This document shows positions 1-21,784 of a stretch of 64,000 bases of DNA, one piece after another. A program made the position numbers and the translations under genes. The first letter of the stretch is position 1. Every line of letters starts with the position of its first letter. The notes under the pieces were generated by a model that searched no databases, had not been told where the DNA came from, and worked only from the letters and a program-made list of their open reading frames with translations. The stretch spans positions 32,914 to 96,913 of the forward strand of contig NZ_BDBV01000039.1 of assembly GCF_001613165.1 (NCBI RefSeq). The letters are read 5' to 3'. Source of the DNA: Nocardia mexicana NBRC 108244. GTDB taxonomy: Bacteria > Actinomycetota > Actinomycetes > Mycobacteriales > Mycobacteriaceae.

Positions 1-729
1 GGCTACCTGGACGCCGACGCGGTCGCCGCGCACGTGCGCGCCTGCACCGAGGCCGGGATCCAGGCCGGATTCCACGCGATCGGCGACGGCGCGCTCGACG
101 CTGTGGTGCAAGGCTTTTCGCGGGTCGCCGCGGAGCTCGGCACCCCGGCGGTCGCGGCCCGCGGACACCGGGTCGAACATGCCGAACTGCTCGACGCCGG
201 GCAGATCGCCGAGCTCGCGGCCTGCGGTGTCATCGCCAGCGTGCAGCCGGGATTCGATGCCGCGTGGGGCGGTCCGGACGGGATGTACGCGGCCCGGCTG
301 GGCGCCGACCGCGCCGCCGCCCTGAACCCGTTCGCCGCCATGGCCGCCGCCGGGATCTCCCTGGCCATCGGCTCCGACGCGCCCGTCACCGCCCTGAATC
401 CGTGGGAGGCCGTGCGCGCCGCGGCCCACCACCGCACCCCCGGGCACCAGATCTCCCCGCGCGCCGCCTTTTCCGCGGCCACCCGCGGCGCCTGGCGCGC
501 GGGCGGAGTCCGCGACGGCGTCGCCGGCACCCTGGTCCCCGGCGCCCCCGCCTCCTACGCGATCTGGGATGCGACCGAGCTGGTGGTCGCGGCCGCCTCG
601 GACAAGGTGCAGCGCTGGTCCACCGACCCCCGCTCCCGCGTCCCCGGCCTGCCCCCGCTCGACCCGGGCACCAAACTCCCGCGCTGCCTGCGCACCGTGC
701 ACCGGGGCAGTGTTATCCACGAGGCGTGA
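1..729 (+). CDS. Amidohydrolase family 3 (YtcJ-like), C-terminal part
   Basis: The frame is open from the first base, so the start lies upstream; 242 C-terminal residues are visible. They contain FHAIGDGA (His near visible residue 25), HRVEHAELL (His near 56) and GSDAPVTALNPW (Asp near 126), the metal- and proton-handling motifs of the amidohydrolase barrel as seen in family 3 enzymes, which hydrolyse C-N bonds of amides in the cytoplasm. The exact substrate cannot be read. It points the same way as lnt, which begins 335 bases downstream; I recall this gene order from Nocardia and Rhodococcus, but have not checked it. The end at TGA 727-729 is clear. Family call is firm, function is general only. 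Confidence 0.8.
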   Translation, partial: GYLDADAVAAHVRACTEAGIQAGFHAIGDGALDAVVQGFSRVAAELGTPAVAARGHRVEHAELLDAGQIAELAACGVIASVQPGFDAAWGGPDGMYAARLGADRAAALNPFAAMAAAGISLAIGSDAPVTALNPWEAVRAAAHHRTPGHQISPRAAFSAATRGAWRAGGVRDGVAGTLVPGAPASYAIWDATELVVAAASDKVQRWSTDPRSRVPGLPPLDPGTKLPRCLRTVHRGSVIHEA

Positions 730-1064
730 ACGCCCGGCGGCCTGCGACGGATGCGTCATAAACGAGGCGCGGACGGCCGCAGCCTGTGGCCGTGTAGTTC
801 GAGGATGTCGCCACCGCCCGGCATGGGGTCCGACCGTCGCATGCGGATACCGCACACGACGTCGCCGCGAAACCCGCGGGTGGCGTCGGCACCGGGTGTC
901 CGTAGCATCGACCCGGTGTTGAGCTGGATGCCGCCCGCAGCGCCGCGATCATGTAAGGCCACGGCCGACCTGCGACGGCATCGGTTCGGCGGGGACAGCT
1001 GGTCCGGCGGCGCACTTCCGGGGCACATCTCCGACCACCCGGCGGTAGCCATCGAGGCGCGACT
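730..1064. other. Intergenic region upstream of lnt
   Basis: No convincing long gene. A TAGCAT hexamer (903-908) lies seven bases before a GTG at 916 that opens a 50-codon frame ending at 1068, overlapping the lnt start codon as GTGA. This may be a short leader peptide translated from a leaderless transcript and coupled to lnt, or chance. A GAGG at 1054-1057 is a plausible ribosome binding site for lnt. Confidence 0.3.
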
Positions 1065-2837
1065 GTGAGTAAGGAATCCACACACTCCGTCGCGGCCGGG
1101 TCCGGAGGGACGCCCGATTCGTCAGAGGGGCATGGCGGTTCGGCCGCGGCGCGGGTGGAGGACGTATCCGCCGTGCGGGGTGCACAGCCCGAGGGCGCGG
1201 CGTCGGTGACCGGGCTCGCGTCGATGAGCCGACGTGCCCGTGGTCTGCTGGAGCGATATCCCGTGTGGTGCCGGGTCTTCGGCGCGATCCTGGCGGGGCT
1301 GCTTATATACGCCAGCTTTCCGCCGCGGGCCTCCTGGTATCTCGCGCCGCTGGGGATCGCGCTGCTGACGCTGGTGGTGCGCGGGGACGGCAGGCTGCGT
1401 GGTGGATTCGGGTACGGGCTGCTGGCCGGGCTGGCGTTTTTCGTGCCGCTGCTGCCGTGGACAGGGATATATGTCGGGCCGGTGCCGTGGCTGGCGCTGT
1501 CCCTGGCGTGCGCGATCTACGTCGGACTGTTCGGGATGCTCGCGCGCCTGGTGGGGGCGCTGCCCGGCTGGCCGCTGTGGGTGGCCGCGATGTGGACGCT
1601 CACCGAGTGGGGCCGGTCGAACTTCCCGTTCGGCGGGTTCCCGTGGGGGCGTTTGGCGTTCGGGCAGGGTGACGGCTGGTATCTGCCGATCGCCGTGCTC
1701 GCGGGCGCGCCGGGGGTGAGCTTCGCGGTCGCCCTCACCGGAACGGCGCTGGCGGCCTTCCTGCTTCGACTCGGCGACCGGCGAAAGCCCAGGTGGCTGC
1801 CCGGAATTATCACTGTCGCAACGATTGTGGCTATCATCCCGTGTACCGGAGTGATCCTCCGGACCGCGCTGCCCGCCCCGGACGACGGCGACCGGCCGAT
1901 CACGGTTGCCGCGATCCAGGGCAGCGTGCCGCGGCTCGGACTGGACTTCAACGCCCAGCGTCGCGCGGTCCTGGACAATCACGTCCGCCGCACCGAGGAA
2001 CTGGCCCGCGCCGTCGCCGCCGGGCAGGCCGCCCAGCCGGATGTGGTGATCTGGCCGGAGAATTCGTCCGATATCGATCCGCTGCGCAATGCCGACGCCG
2101 CCGCCGAGATCGCCGCCGCGTCCACCGCGATCCACGCGCCGATCCTGGTCGGGGCGGTGCTGGTGAACTCCGACGACACCACCACGAACTCGGTGATCGT
2201 CTGGAACGGTGACGCCGGGCCGGGGGAGCGGCACGACAAGAAGATCATCCAGCCGTTCGGTGAGTATCTGCCGCTGCGCGGGTTCTTCCGGCACTTCTCG
2301 GACTATGCCGACCGCGCAGGGTATTTCGTGCCGGGGACCGGCGACGGGGTCGTGCACACGCAACCGGCGGGCGGCGGCCCGGAGGTCGCCATCGGCGTCG
2401 CCACCTGCTACGAGGTCGCCTTCGATCGCGCCTTCTCCGATTCCCTGCGGGCCGGGGCGCAACTGCTCACGGTGCCGACCAACAACGCCACCTTCGGCGA
2501 CAGCGAGATGACCTATCAGCAGCTGGCCATGTCGCGTATTCGCGCCGTGGAGCACGGGCGGGCGCTGGTCGTGGCCGCCACCAGCGGCGTCAGCGCGATC
2601 ATCACCGCCGACGGCGCGGTGGCGCGGCAGACCCCGAAATTCGTCCCGGCCGCGCTGGAGTCGACGCTGCCGCTGCGCAGCGCGACGACACCCGCAACGC
2701 GGATGGGACCGTGGCCCGAGCGAGTGTTGTGTATCCTTGCCGCGGCTGTTGTTGTGGCTGTGGCTATTCGGCGGCGAATTTCGCCGCCGGGACATCCGGG
2801 TGATGAGGACGCCGTCGGCGGCCGGATGCGGCACTAG
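1065..2837 (+). CDS. lnt: Apolipoprotein N-acyltransferase (Lnt)
   Basis: Membrane enzyme that adds the third acyl chain to the N-terminal cysteine of mature lipoproteins. The 590-residue protein has a soluble N-terminal tail of about 65 residues, six to eight hydrophobic segments (roughly residues 70-270) and a C-terminal carbon-nitrogen hydrolase domain. The catalytic triad is visible: Glu332 in IWPENSSD, Lys392 in HDKKIIQPFGEYLPL and Cys448 in ATCYEVAFD. A last hydrophobic segment lies near residue 560. The GTG start at 1065 follows GAGG at 1054-1057; an ATG at 1224 (codon 54) lacks such a site. In mycobacteria Lnt is fused to or followed by the dolichol-phosphate mannose synthase Ppm1; here the protein ends after the hydrolase domain and the next gene is an NRPS. 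Confidence 0.93.
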   Translation: MSKESTHSVAAGSGGTPDSSEGHGGSAAARVEDVSAVRGAQPEGAASVTGLASMSRRARGLLERYPVWCRVFGAILAGLLIYASFPPRASWYLAPLGIALLTLVVRGDGRLRGGFGYGLLAGLAFFVPLLPWTGIYVGPVPWLALSLACAIYVGLFGMLARLVGALPGWPLWVAAMWTLTEWGRSNFPFGGFPWGRLAFGQGDGWYLPIAVLAGAPGVSFAVALTGTALAAFLLRLGDRRKPRWLPGIITVATIVAIIPCTGVILRTALPAPDDGDRPITVAAIQGSVPRLGLDFNAQRRAVLDNHVRRTEELARAVAAGQAAQPDVVIWPENSSDIDPLRNADAAAEIAAASTAIHAPILVGAVLVNSDDTTTNSVIVWNGDAGPGERHDKKIIQPFGEYLPLRGFFRHFSDYADRAGYFVPGTGDGVVHTQPAGGGPEVAIGVATCYEVAFDRAFSDSLRAGAQLLTVPTNNATFGDSEMTYQQLAMSRIRAVEHGRALVVAATSGVSAIITADGAVARQTPKFVPAALESTLPLRSATTPATRMGPWPERVLCILAAAVVVAVAIRRRISPPGHPGDEDAVGGRMRH

Positions 2838-3226
2838 CCGCGCGCGCAGTCTCCCCCGAAAAGCGAACACCCCGAACACGGCAGGGCCGGTGCGACCGCG
2901 AGGCATCGGCCCGCGCCGCCGCGTACAGTTCGCCAGAACGTTGCGCGGTCTCAGTTATAGGCACTGCTCTACCTGTCTTGATCAGCGTTTTCTGTGCAAG
3001 ATCCGGTTAAATCGCGAGGTTTGCGAAGAGATTGCCAACTAAAAGCTCTCTCCGCCAACGTCGTTCGAAGTGAAACATCTCGAGATCGCTACCGATCCGC
3101 CCGACCCGATGCTCCGAATCATAGGGCGTGGATCACGTCCTACGGCGGGCGCGTGCGCGCGTCCGCCGCAGTGTCGTTCTCGTGGGCTCGGGGAGATGCG
3201 TCAACAGCGGCAGAACGGAGTGATTG
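2838..3226. other. Intergenic region between lnt and the NRPS gene
   Basis: No gene is supported. Bases about 2940-3090 are clearly richer in A+T than the rest of the window and are the likely place of the NRPS promoter; TTGATC near 2978 and TTAAAT near 3005 are the most promoter-like strings, but their spacing (23) is poor, so I do not name a promoter. I looked for remnants of ppm1 or fxsA and saw none. GGAG at 3217-3220 is the NRPS ribosome binding site. Confidence 0.5.
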
Positions 3227-16995
<13,769 letters not shown>

Positions 16996-16999
<4 letters not shown>

Positions 17000-17985
17000 G
17001 CCTGGCGGTGGAGGTCGAGGGCCTGGTCAAGCACTACGGACGCATACGCGTCCTGGACGGGATCGATCTGGACATACCCTCCGGCACGGTGATGGGCCTG
17101 CTCGGGCCGAACGGCGCCGGGAAGACCACGACCGTGCGCATCGTCACCACACTGCTCAAGCCCACCAAGGGTGAGGTCCGCGTGGCGGGAGTGGACGTGC
17201 TCCGCGATCCGGCCCGCGCCCGCACCCGCATCGGCCTGTCGGGGCAGTACGCGGCCGTCGACGCCAACCTGTCCGGATTCGAGAACCTGCGCATGGTGTC
17301 GCGGCTGTACGGCATGACGCAGAAGCAGGCGTCCGTGCGCGCCACGGAACTGCTGTCGGCGCTGGGCCTGGACCATGCCGCGGACCGGCGCGCGGGTACC
17401 TATTCGGGCGGGATGGCGCGGCGACTGGACCTCGCGGGCGCGCTGGTGGCACGGCCCGCGGTCGTCGTCCTGGACGAGCCGACCACGGGCCTGGACCCGC
17501 GCGGCCGGATGGATATGTGGCGGGTCATCGGTGACCTCGTCGACGACGGCACCACCGTGCTGCTCACCACGCAGTATCTGGAGGAGGCCGACCTGCTCGC
17601 CGACCGCATCACGGTCATCGACCGCGGCCGGGTGATCGCCCGCGGCTCCGCCGACGAGCTGAAGACCTCCATCGGCGGTGACCGCCTCACCGTGACGTTG
17701 GCCGCCGGGCAGGATCCGGCCCCGGCGCTGGCGGTACTGGCGCAGGTGGGGGTGGGAGAACCGATGCACGAGACCGGGACCGAAGAGGTGTCGGTCGTGG
17801 TCGGCGACGGCTCCCGGACCATGGTCGAGGCACTGCGCCGACTGGACGACGCGGGCGTCTGCGTGGTGGATGCCGCCGTGCACCGGCCCAGCCTCGACGA
17901 CGTATTCCTGTCGCTCACCGGCACCCCCGCCACGCCGGCCGCCGATTCCGAAAAAGACGAGGTAGCAGAGGAGATCATGTCGTGA
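16996..17985 (+). CDS. DrrA-type ABC exporter ATPase
   Basis: 329-residue ATP-binding subunit of a drug/peptide exporter. Walker A GPNGAGKT at residues 37-44, Q-loop in GLSGQYAAVD, signature YSGGM near 136-140, Walker B VVVLDEPTTG near 156-165 and the switch region LLTTQYLEEAD follow in order; the C-terminal part resembles DrrA of the daunorubicin resistance family. The start ATG overlaps the NRPS stop (ATGA) and a strong AGGAGG lies at 16983-16988 inside the NRPS end, so translation is coupled. Its position directly behind the synthetase suggests export of, or self-resistance to, the NRPS product; that is inference. Confidence 0.93.
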
Positions 17986-18878
17986 AGACCGCCGAGCGAG
18001 CGGACGCGGGTTCCGTTGCGGTGCAGGAGAAGTCGGCGACGGACCAGGGGATGCCCGAGGCGGCGGCGGTGGCCGACATCGCCGCGCCCGTGCGGGTGTT
18101 CCGCGACAGCGCCATCGTCGCCTACCGCAATCTGCTGACCATTCTGCGGGTGCCGACCCTGCTGGTGACGGCCACGATCCAGCCGCTGATGTTCGTCTTC
18201 CTGTTCGCCTACATCTTCGGTGCCTCGCTGGGCGGCAATCAGTACCGGGAGTTCCTGCTGGCCGGCATCTTCACCCAGACCGTCGCCTTCAATGCCGCGT
18301 TCACCACGGTGGGCCTGGCCAACGACCTGCAGAAGGGCATCATCGACCGGATGCGGACGCTGCCGATGTCGCGGCTGGCGGTGCTGATGGGCCGCACCCT
18401 GTCGGATCTGGTGGTGAACATCCTGGCGCTGGCCGTGATGGTCGGCTGCGGTTACATCGTCGGCTGGCGCATCCACGGCGGCCTGGTCGACGCCGCGCTG
18501 GCCTTCGGCGTGATCCTGCTGTTCGCCTTCGCGATGTCGTGGGTGGGCGCGCTGACCGGGCTGCTGTCGCCGAGCGTGGAGGTGGCCCAGAGCGCGGGCC
18601 TGATCTGGCTGTTCCCGCTGACCTTCATTTCCTCGGCGTTCATCTCGAGCGAGACGCTGCCCGGACCGCTGCGCGCGGTCGCGGCCTGGAATCCGATCAC
18701 GGCGGTCTCGGCGGCCGGGCGCAAGCTGTTCGACAACGGCGCGCCGCCGTCGTTCACCCCGGCGCGCGGCTGGCCCGCCGACCACTGCATCGAATACGCC
18801 GTGCTGTGTTCGCTGGCGATCCTGGCGGTGGCGGTGCCGCTGGCCCTGCTGCAGTACCGCAAGGTGGCCAGCCACTAG
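17982..18878 (+). CDS. DrrB-type ABC-2 exporter permease
   Basis: 298-residue membrane subunit partnering the preceding ATPase. After about 35 polar residues the protein has some six hydrophobic segments of the ABC-2 type, including FVFLFAYIFGASLGG and a central AVMVGCGYIVGW segment; the pattern and length match DrrB. The GTG start overlaps the stop of the ATPase gene (GTGA), so the three genes form one transcription unit that ends at the hairpin 18915-18945. Function as the pore for the NRPS product is inferred from context only. Confidence 0.9.
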   Translation: MKTAERADAGSVAVQEKSATDQGMPEAAAVADIAAPVRVFRDSAIVAYRNLLTILRVPTLLVTATIQPLMFVFLFAYIFGASLGGNQYREFLLAGIFTQTVAFNAAFTTVGLANDLQKGIIDRMRTLPMSRLAVLMGRTLSDLVVNILALAVMVGCGYIVGWRIHGGLVDAALAFGVILLFAFAMSWVGALTGLLSPSVEVAQSAGLIWLFPLTFISSAFISSETLPGPLRAVAAWNPITAVSAAGRKLFDNGAPPSFTPARGWPADHCIEYAVLCSLAILAVAVPLALLQYRKVASH

Positions 18879-18914
18879 CCGAGAGGCCGTCGTCCGCTGT
18901 GGCTGCGGGCACGA

Positions 18915-18945
18915 AAGCCCCCTTCGTCGTAGACGAAGGGGGCTT
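18915..18945. terminator. Bidirectional terminator between the ABC permease gene and rbpA
   Basis: Perfect 14-bp stem (18915-18928 with 18932-18945) closed by a 3-base loop GTA, lying between the convergent stops at 18878 and 18962. The arms start with AAG and end with CTT, so a short U-tract-like end exists in both directions. Confidence 0.85.
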
Positions 18946-18961
18946 CGGCGATCCGGGGGAC

Positions 18962-19297
18962 CTACCGGCCGCGGCGGGTCTTGAGCAGGTCGAGACGCTC
19001 CTGCAGGAGTTCCTCGAGCTCCTCCTTGGAGCGGCGCTCCAGCAGCATGTCCCAGTGGGTGCGCGGGGGCTTGGTCTTCTTCGGCTCCTGTGTGGTGCCC
19101 TCGATCAGGATGCCCTCCTGGCCGTTGCGGCACAGCCAGGTCGGCGGGATCTCCGCATCGTCGGCGAAGGGAACTTCGAACTCCTCGCCGTTGTCGGTCC
19201 GGTACCGCGCCATCCGACGCGGCGCCAGGTCGTGGTCGCGGTCGGTCTCGTAGCTCACCGCTCCGAGCCGGCTGCCTCGGAGTACGCGATCTGCCAT
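18962..19297 (-). CDS. rbpA: RNA polymerase-binding protein RbpA
   Basis: 111 residues, the same length as mycobacterial RbpA. RbpA is an actinobacterial protein that binds RNA polymerase and group 1/2 sigma factors and stabilises the open complex. Visible are the N-terminal RVLRGSRLGAVSYE stretch, the beta-barrel core region around YRTDNGEEFEVPFADDAE and WLCRNG, the basic linker KPPRTHWDMLLERRS and the C-terminal sigma-interaction helix EELEELLQERLDLLK. ATG at 19297 is preceded by GAGAGGA. It faces the lnt/NRPS unit, the same relative orientation as rbpA and lnt-ppm1 in M. tuberculosis (Rv2050, Rv2051c). A sigma-ECF-type promoter lies upstream (19346-19371). Confidence 0.96.
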   Translation of the reverse strand: MADRVLRGSRLGAVSYETDRDHDLAPRRMARYRTDNGEEFEVPFADDAEIPPTWLCRNGQEGILIEGTTQEPKKTKPPRTHWDMLLERRSKEELEELLQERLDLLKTRRGR

Positions 19298-19345
19298 GGT
19301 GTGCGGTCCTCTCTAGCCTGTCGGCAACGCTCCAACACAAAGATG

Positions 19346-19371
19346 AACGCGCCTCGGCTTACTTCAGTTCC
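19346..19371 (-). promoter_or_regulatory. Sigma-ECF (SigE/SigH/SigmaR-like) promoter of rbpA
   Basis: On the minus strand GGAAC (19371-19367) and GTT (19348-19346) are separated by exactly 18 bases, the GGAA(C/T)-N18-GTT consensus of the oxidative/envelope-stress ECF sigma factors. The GTT lies 49 bases before the rbpA ATG. rbpA is a known target of SigmaR in Streptomyces, which supports the call. Not experimentally shown here. Confidence 0.6.
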
Positions 19372-19516
19372 CGGCGACGGTCAACCCTGTCATTCTAGTA
19401 GTTTGCGCCGGGAGGCGTCGCCGCGGTCTCGGGTCGCCGCCGTTTCCGGGCCCGGCGACACTCGGACTATCCGCTGTACGACGGCCCGAGCGGCGGTCCG
19501 ACTCGATCATGGGCGC

Positions 19517-19924
19517 ATGACGAGGACACCCATCGGTCCCGCGGTGGTCGCCGCCGTCCTGGCGTCCGCGCTGGTGGGATCGGTGCCCGCCGTGGGTTCG
19601 GCGTCGACGGAGCATCCGTCCGGGGATATCGACATCGAACGCATGGTTCCCGGCGAGGGGACGTTCGAGCTGTCGATCTCCTACGAGTGCCGCGGGCTGA
19701 GGTATCCGTGGCTGCTCGGCTCCGTCGAGCCGCTCGGGTTCGAGAAGCTGGCGGGATGGGTGGCGAGCGTGCGCGTCGTCTGCGACGGCGAGCCGCACGA
19801 GGCGGAGTTCGTCATGACCCTCGATCCGTCCCGGATTCGCCGGTTCAGCCAGGCGAAGGGCGAGATCGGCGTGCAGCTGCTCGACGGGGACACCGTGATC
19901 GCGGAGGAGCGGCAAAACTACTGA
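19517..19924 (+). CDS. Small secreted protein of unknown function
   Basis: 135 residues. The N-terminus is a typical Sec signal peptide: MTRTP, then a hydrophobic stretch AVVAAVLASALVG and a likely cleavage site after VGSAS near residue 30. The mature part of about 105 residues has only two cysteines (in YECRG and VVCDG), which could form one disulfide, and looks all-beta. I do not recognise a family. The ATG at 19517 is the first start giving a signal peptide; an ATG at 19509 runs into a stop at once. It stands alone, divergent from rbpA. Codon use fits the neighbours. Confidence 0.65.
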   Translation: MTRTPIGPAVVAAVLASALVGSVPAVGSASTEHPSGDIDIERMVPGEGTFELSISYECRGLRYPWLLGSVEPLGFEKLAGWVASVRVVCDGEPHEAEFVMTLDPSRIRRFSQAKGEIGVQLLDGDTVIAEERQNY

Positions 19925-20006
19925 CCGAATACGGCTTCGGCGTGGCGTCGCCCGACACCCGGCGGGGTCGTTTGCGTTCGGTCCACGTGCGGTTAGGGTG
20001 TGCGGC

Positions 20007-20360
20007 GTGCTTTGTTCGCCCAGGTCAGGCCATAGTGCCCCGAATCGCCGTGTGTCCTGCCAATGGTGCGGACGGGAGATCGCCGAATCGGAGGTGGGGC
20101 GCCGCCGCCGGTACTGCCGGCAGTCGTGCCGTCAGCGGGCCTACGAGCACCGGAAGGGCTTGGAGGGCACCGGAATTCCGGAGGATTCGGTGGTGCTGAG
20201 CGCCCAGGAGGCCGCGGATCTGGCCGACCGCTGGTTCGCGGCCCGCTGCGCCGCCGAGGATGTCGCCACCGCCGTGTCCGAGGGCGCCGACGCGCGCGAA
20301 CTGGCCGACCTCACGGCGACGCTGGTGGCCCTGACCAAGGACGCCGAGCGCCTGCGCTGA
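20007..20360 (+). CDS. Small treble-clef zinc-finger-like protein
   Basis: About 117 residues, function unknown. The N-terminal third has CQWCGREI followed by RRRRYCRQSC and a very basic RQRAYEHRK, a CxxC...CxxxC arrangement that could bind one zinc ion, and may bind nucleic acid. The C-terminal part is acidic and helical (AQEAADLADRWFAARCAAEDVATAV). A TAGGGT hexamer at 19994-19999 sits seven bases before GTG 20007, which fits a leaderless transcript; GTG 19998 (three codons longer) overlaps that hexamer and is less likely. I do not recognise a named family. Confidence 0.6.
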   Translation: MLCSPRSGHSAPNRRVSCQWCGREIAESEVGRRRRYCRQSCRQRAYEHRKGLEGTGIPEDSVVLSAQEAADLADRWFAARCAAEDVATAVSEGADARELADLTATLVALTKDAERLR

Positions 20361-20522
20361 GATCGGCGGCGGCTGCCCGCCGGATGCGGCACTGTGCCCA
20401 GCCGCGGCCACCCGCACTGGGCAGTTGGACGAATTCCGTTCAACCCCAATAACTCCCGCCGACCGTGCCCTAGATTCCTGCGCACCACATCGCCCGTGGT
20501 GCCGTTCGATTCAGGAATACTC

Positions 20523-21671
20523 ATGCATGCTCGCACAGTCCTCGCCCGTCTCCTCGTCGCGTTCGGGGCGCTGGGTCTCGGCCTCGCCGCCGCGGCCCCC
20601 GCCTCGGCCGCGGGAAATATCGACTTCGCTCCCAAGGTGGATTCGCCGTCCGGCGGACAGTTCCCGTCCTGGGGGCCGGGCCCGTCGCCGACCGGTATGG
20701 TCGGCGCCGATTTCACCGGTGACGGGATCGTCGACATCGTGGCCGCCGACTTCCAGGGTGCGGGGCCGATCATGATGGCGGGCAACGGCAATGGCACATT
20801 CCGGGCGGGCGCCCGCGTCGGCAGCGTGGGCAACGGGTTCGGTGCCGTCGCCGCCGGGGACCTGACCGGCGACGGCAAGCCGGACGTCGTCGCGCAGGCG
20901 TGGACGACGCTCGTGGTGTTCGTGAACAACGGCGACGGCACCTTTCGGGTGGGGTCCAGGTACGCGACGCTGGAGGGCGCGCAGCAGGAGGCCGAGGTCG
21001 TCGATGTGAACGGCGACGGCCGGGCCGATGTGCTGAGCCTGATTCCGAACGGCGTGCAGACCTGGTTCGGCGCCGGTGACGGCACGCTGCGCCCGGGGCC
21101 GTCGGCGACGCTCGCGGGCGTGGCGGCCGCGTTCACGACCGGTAGGTTCACCGGCGACGGCACCGTCGATCTCGCCGTCAACAACGATGTGCTGCAACAG
21201 GTCGAGGTGTTCTCCGGCACCGGCGACGGCGGCTTCACCCGGACGGGCGGCAGCACCAGCGGATTGATCACCGAGGACGTGCGCGCCGCCGACTTCGACG
21301 GCGACGGGATCGACGACGTGATCACCGCCGACTCGTTCTCCTTCAGCACCACCGTGTTGATCTCCGACGGCCGCGGCGGCTTCGCGAAGACCAACCGGGT
21401 GGGCCTGTCGGGCGCCGGGCCCACCAGTATCGCGGTCGCGGACTTCGACGGCGACGGCAACCGCGACGCCGCGATGTCGGCGGTGCTCAGCTCGACCATG
21501 GTGATCCTGCGGGGAGCGGGCGACGGCACCGTCGCCAAGGCGGGCGAGCACTCGGTCACCGCCCAGCCACAGACCCCCGTCCTGGCCGACTTCGACCGCG
21601 ACGGCAAGGTCGATGTCGCGGTGGCGGGCAGCGCGAATGCGGTGTCGTTCTTGAAGAACCGGTCGTCCTGA
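20523..21671 (+). CDS. Secreted FG-GAP/VCBS-repeat beta-propeller protein
   Basis: 382 residues. A Sec signal peptide (hydrophobic LLVAFGALGLGLAAAAPASA, cleavage near residue 30) is followed by seven repeats of about 45-50 residues, each with a calcium-loop-like D-x-x-G/D-DG motif: DFTGDGIVD, DLTGDGKPD, DVNGDGRAD, RFTGDGTVD, DFDGDGIDD, DFDGDGNRD and DFDRDGKVD. That number of repeats suits a complete seven-bladed propeller. No catalytic domain or anchor is attached, so it is probably an exported binding protein. A TAGATT at 20471-20476 may be the -10 element. Ligand unknown. Confidence 0.85.
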   Translation: MHARTVLARLLVAFGALGLGLAAAAPASAAGNIDFAPKVDSPSGGQFPSWGPGPSPTGMVGADFTGDGIVDIVAADFQGAGPIMMAGNGNGTFRAGARVGSVGNGFGAVAAGDLTGDGKPDVVAQAWTTLVVFVNNGDGTFRVGSRYATLEGAQQEAEVVDVNGDGRADVLSLIPNGVQTWFGAGDGTLRPGPSATLAGVAAAFTTGRFTGDGTVDLAVNNDVLQQVEVFSGTGDGGFTRTGGSTSGLITEDVRAADFDGDGIDDVITADSFSFSTTVLISDGRGGFAKTNRVGLSGAGPTSIAVADFDGDGNRDAAMSAVLSSTMVILRGAGDGTVAKAGEHSVTAQPQTPVLADFDRDGKVDVAVAGSANAVSFLKNRSS

Positions 21672-21688
21672 TCCGTGACCGCCATTTC

Positions 21689-21702
21689 TGTAACTTGTTC
21701 TA
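21689..21702 (+). promoter_or_regulatory. KstR-like operator box over the promoter of the DUF3556 gene
   Basis: TGTAACTTGTTCTA fits TNNAACNNGTTNNA, the published box of the TetR regulator KstR (cholesterol/lipid regulon of mycobacteria and rhodococci). It overlaps the expected -35 position of a TAGCGT -10 hexamer at 21714-21719 (17-base spacing), as a repressor site would. The match is by eye; a single box can occur by chance. Confidence 0.45.
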
Positions 21703-21784
21703 GTTCCGTGTGATAGCGTGGCCGCCCGGCAACCCGGCGTCGGCAGGGTCCGGGGCGTGTCGCGGAGCCGGAACGGAGAGTCTG

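Noticed and set aside
2838..3226. Remnant of ppm1 or fxsA between lnt and the NRPS
   Set aside because: All frames were read; no glycosyltransferase or FxsA-like residues were found.
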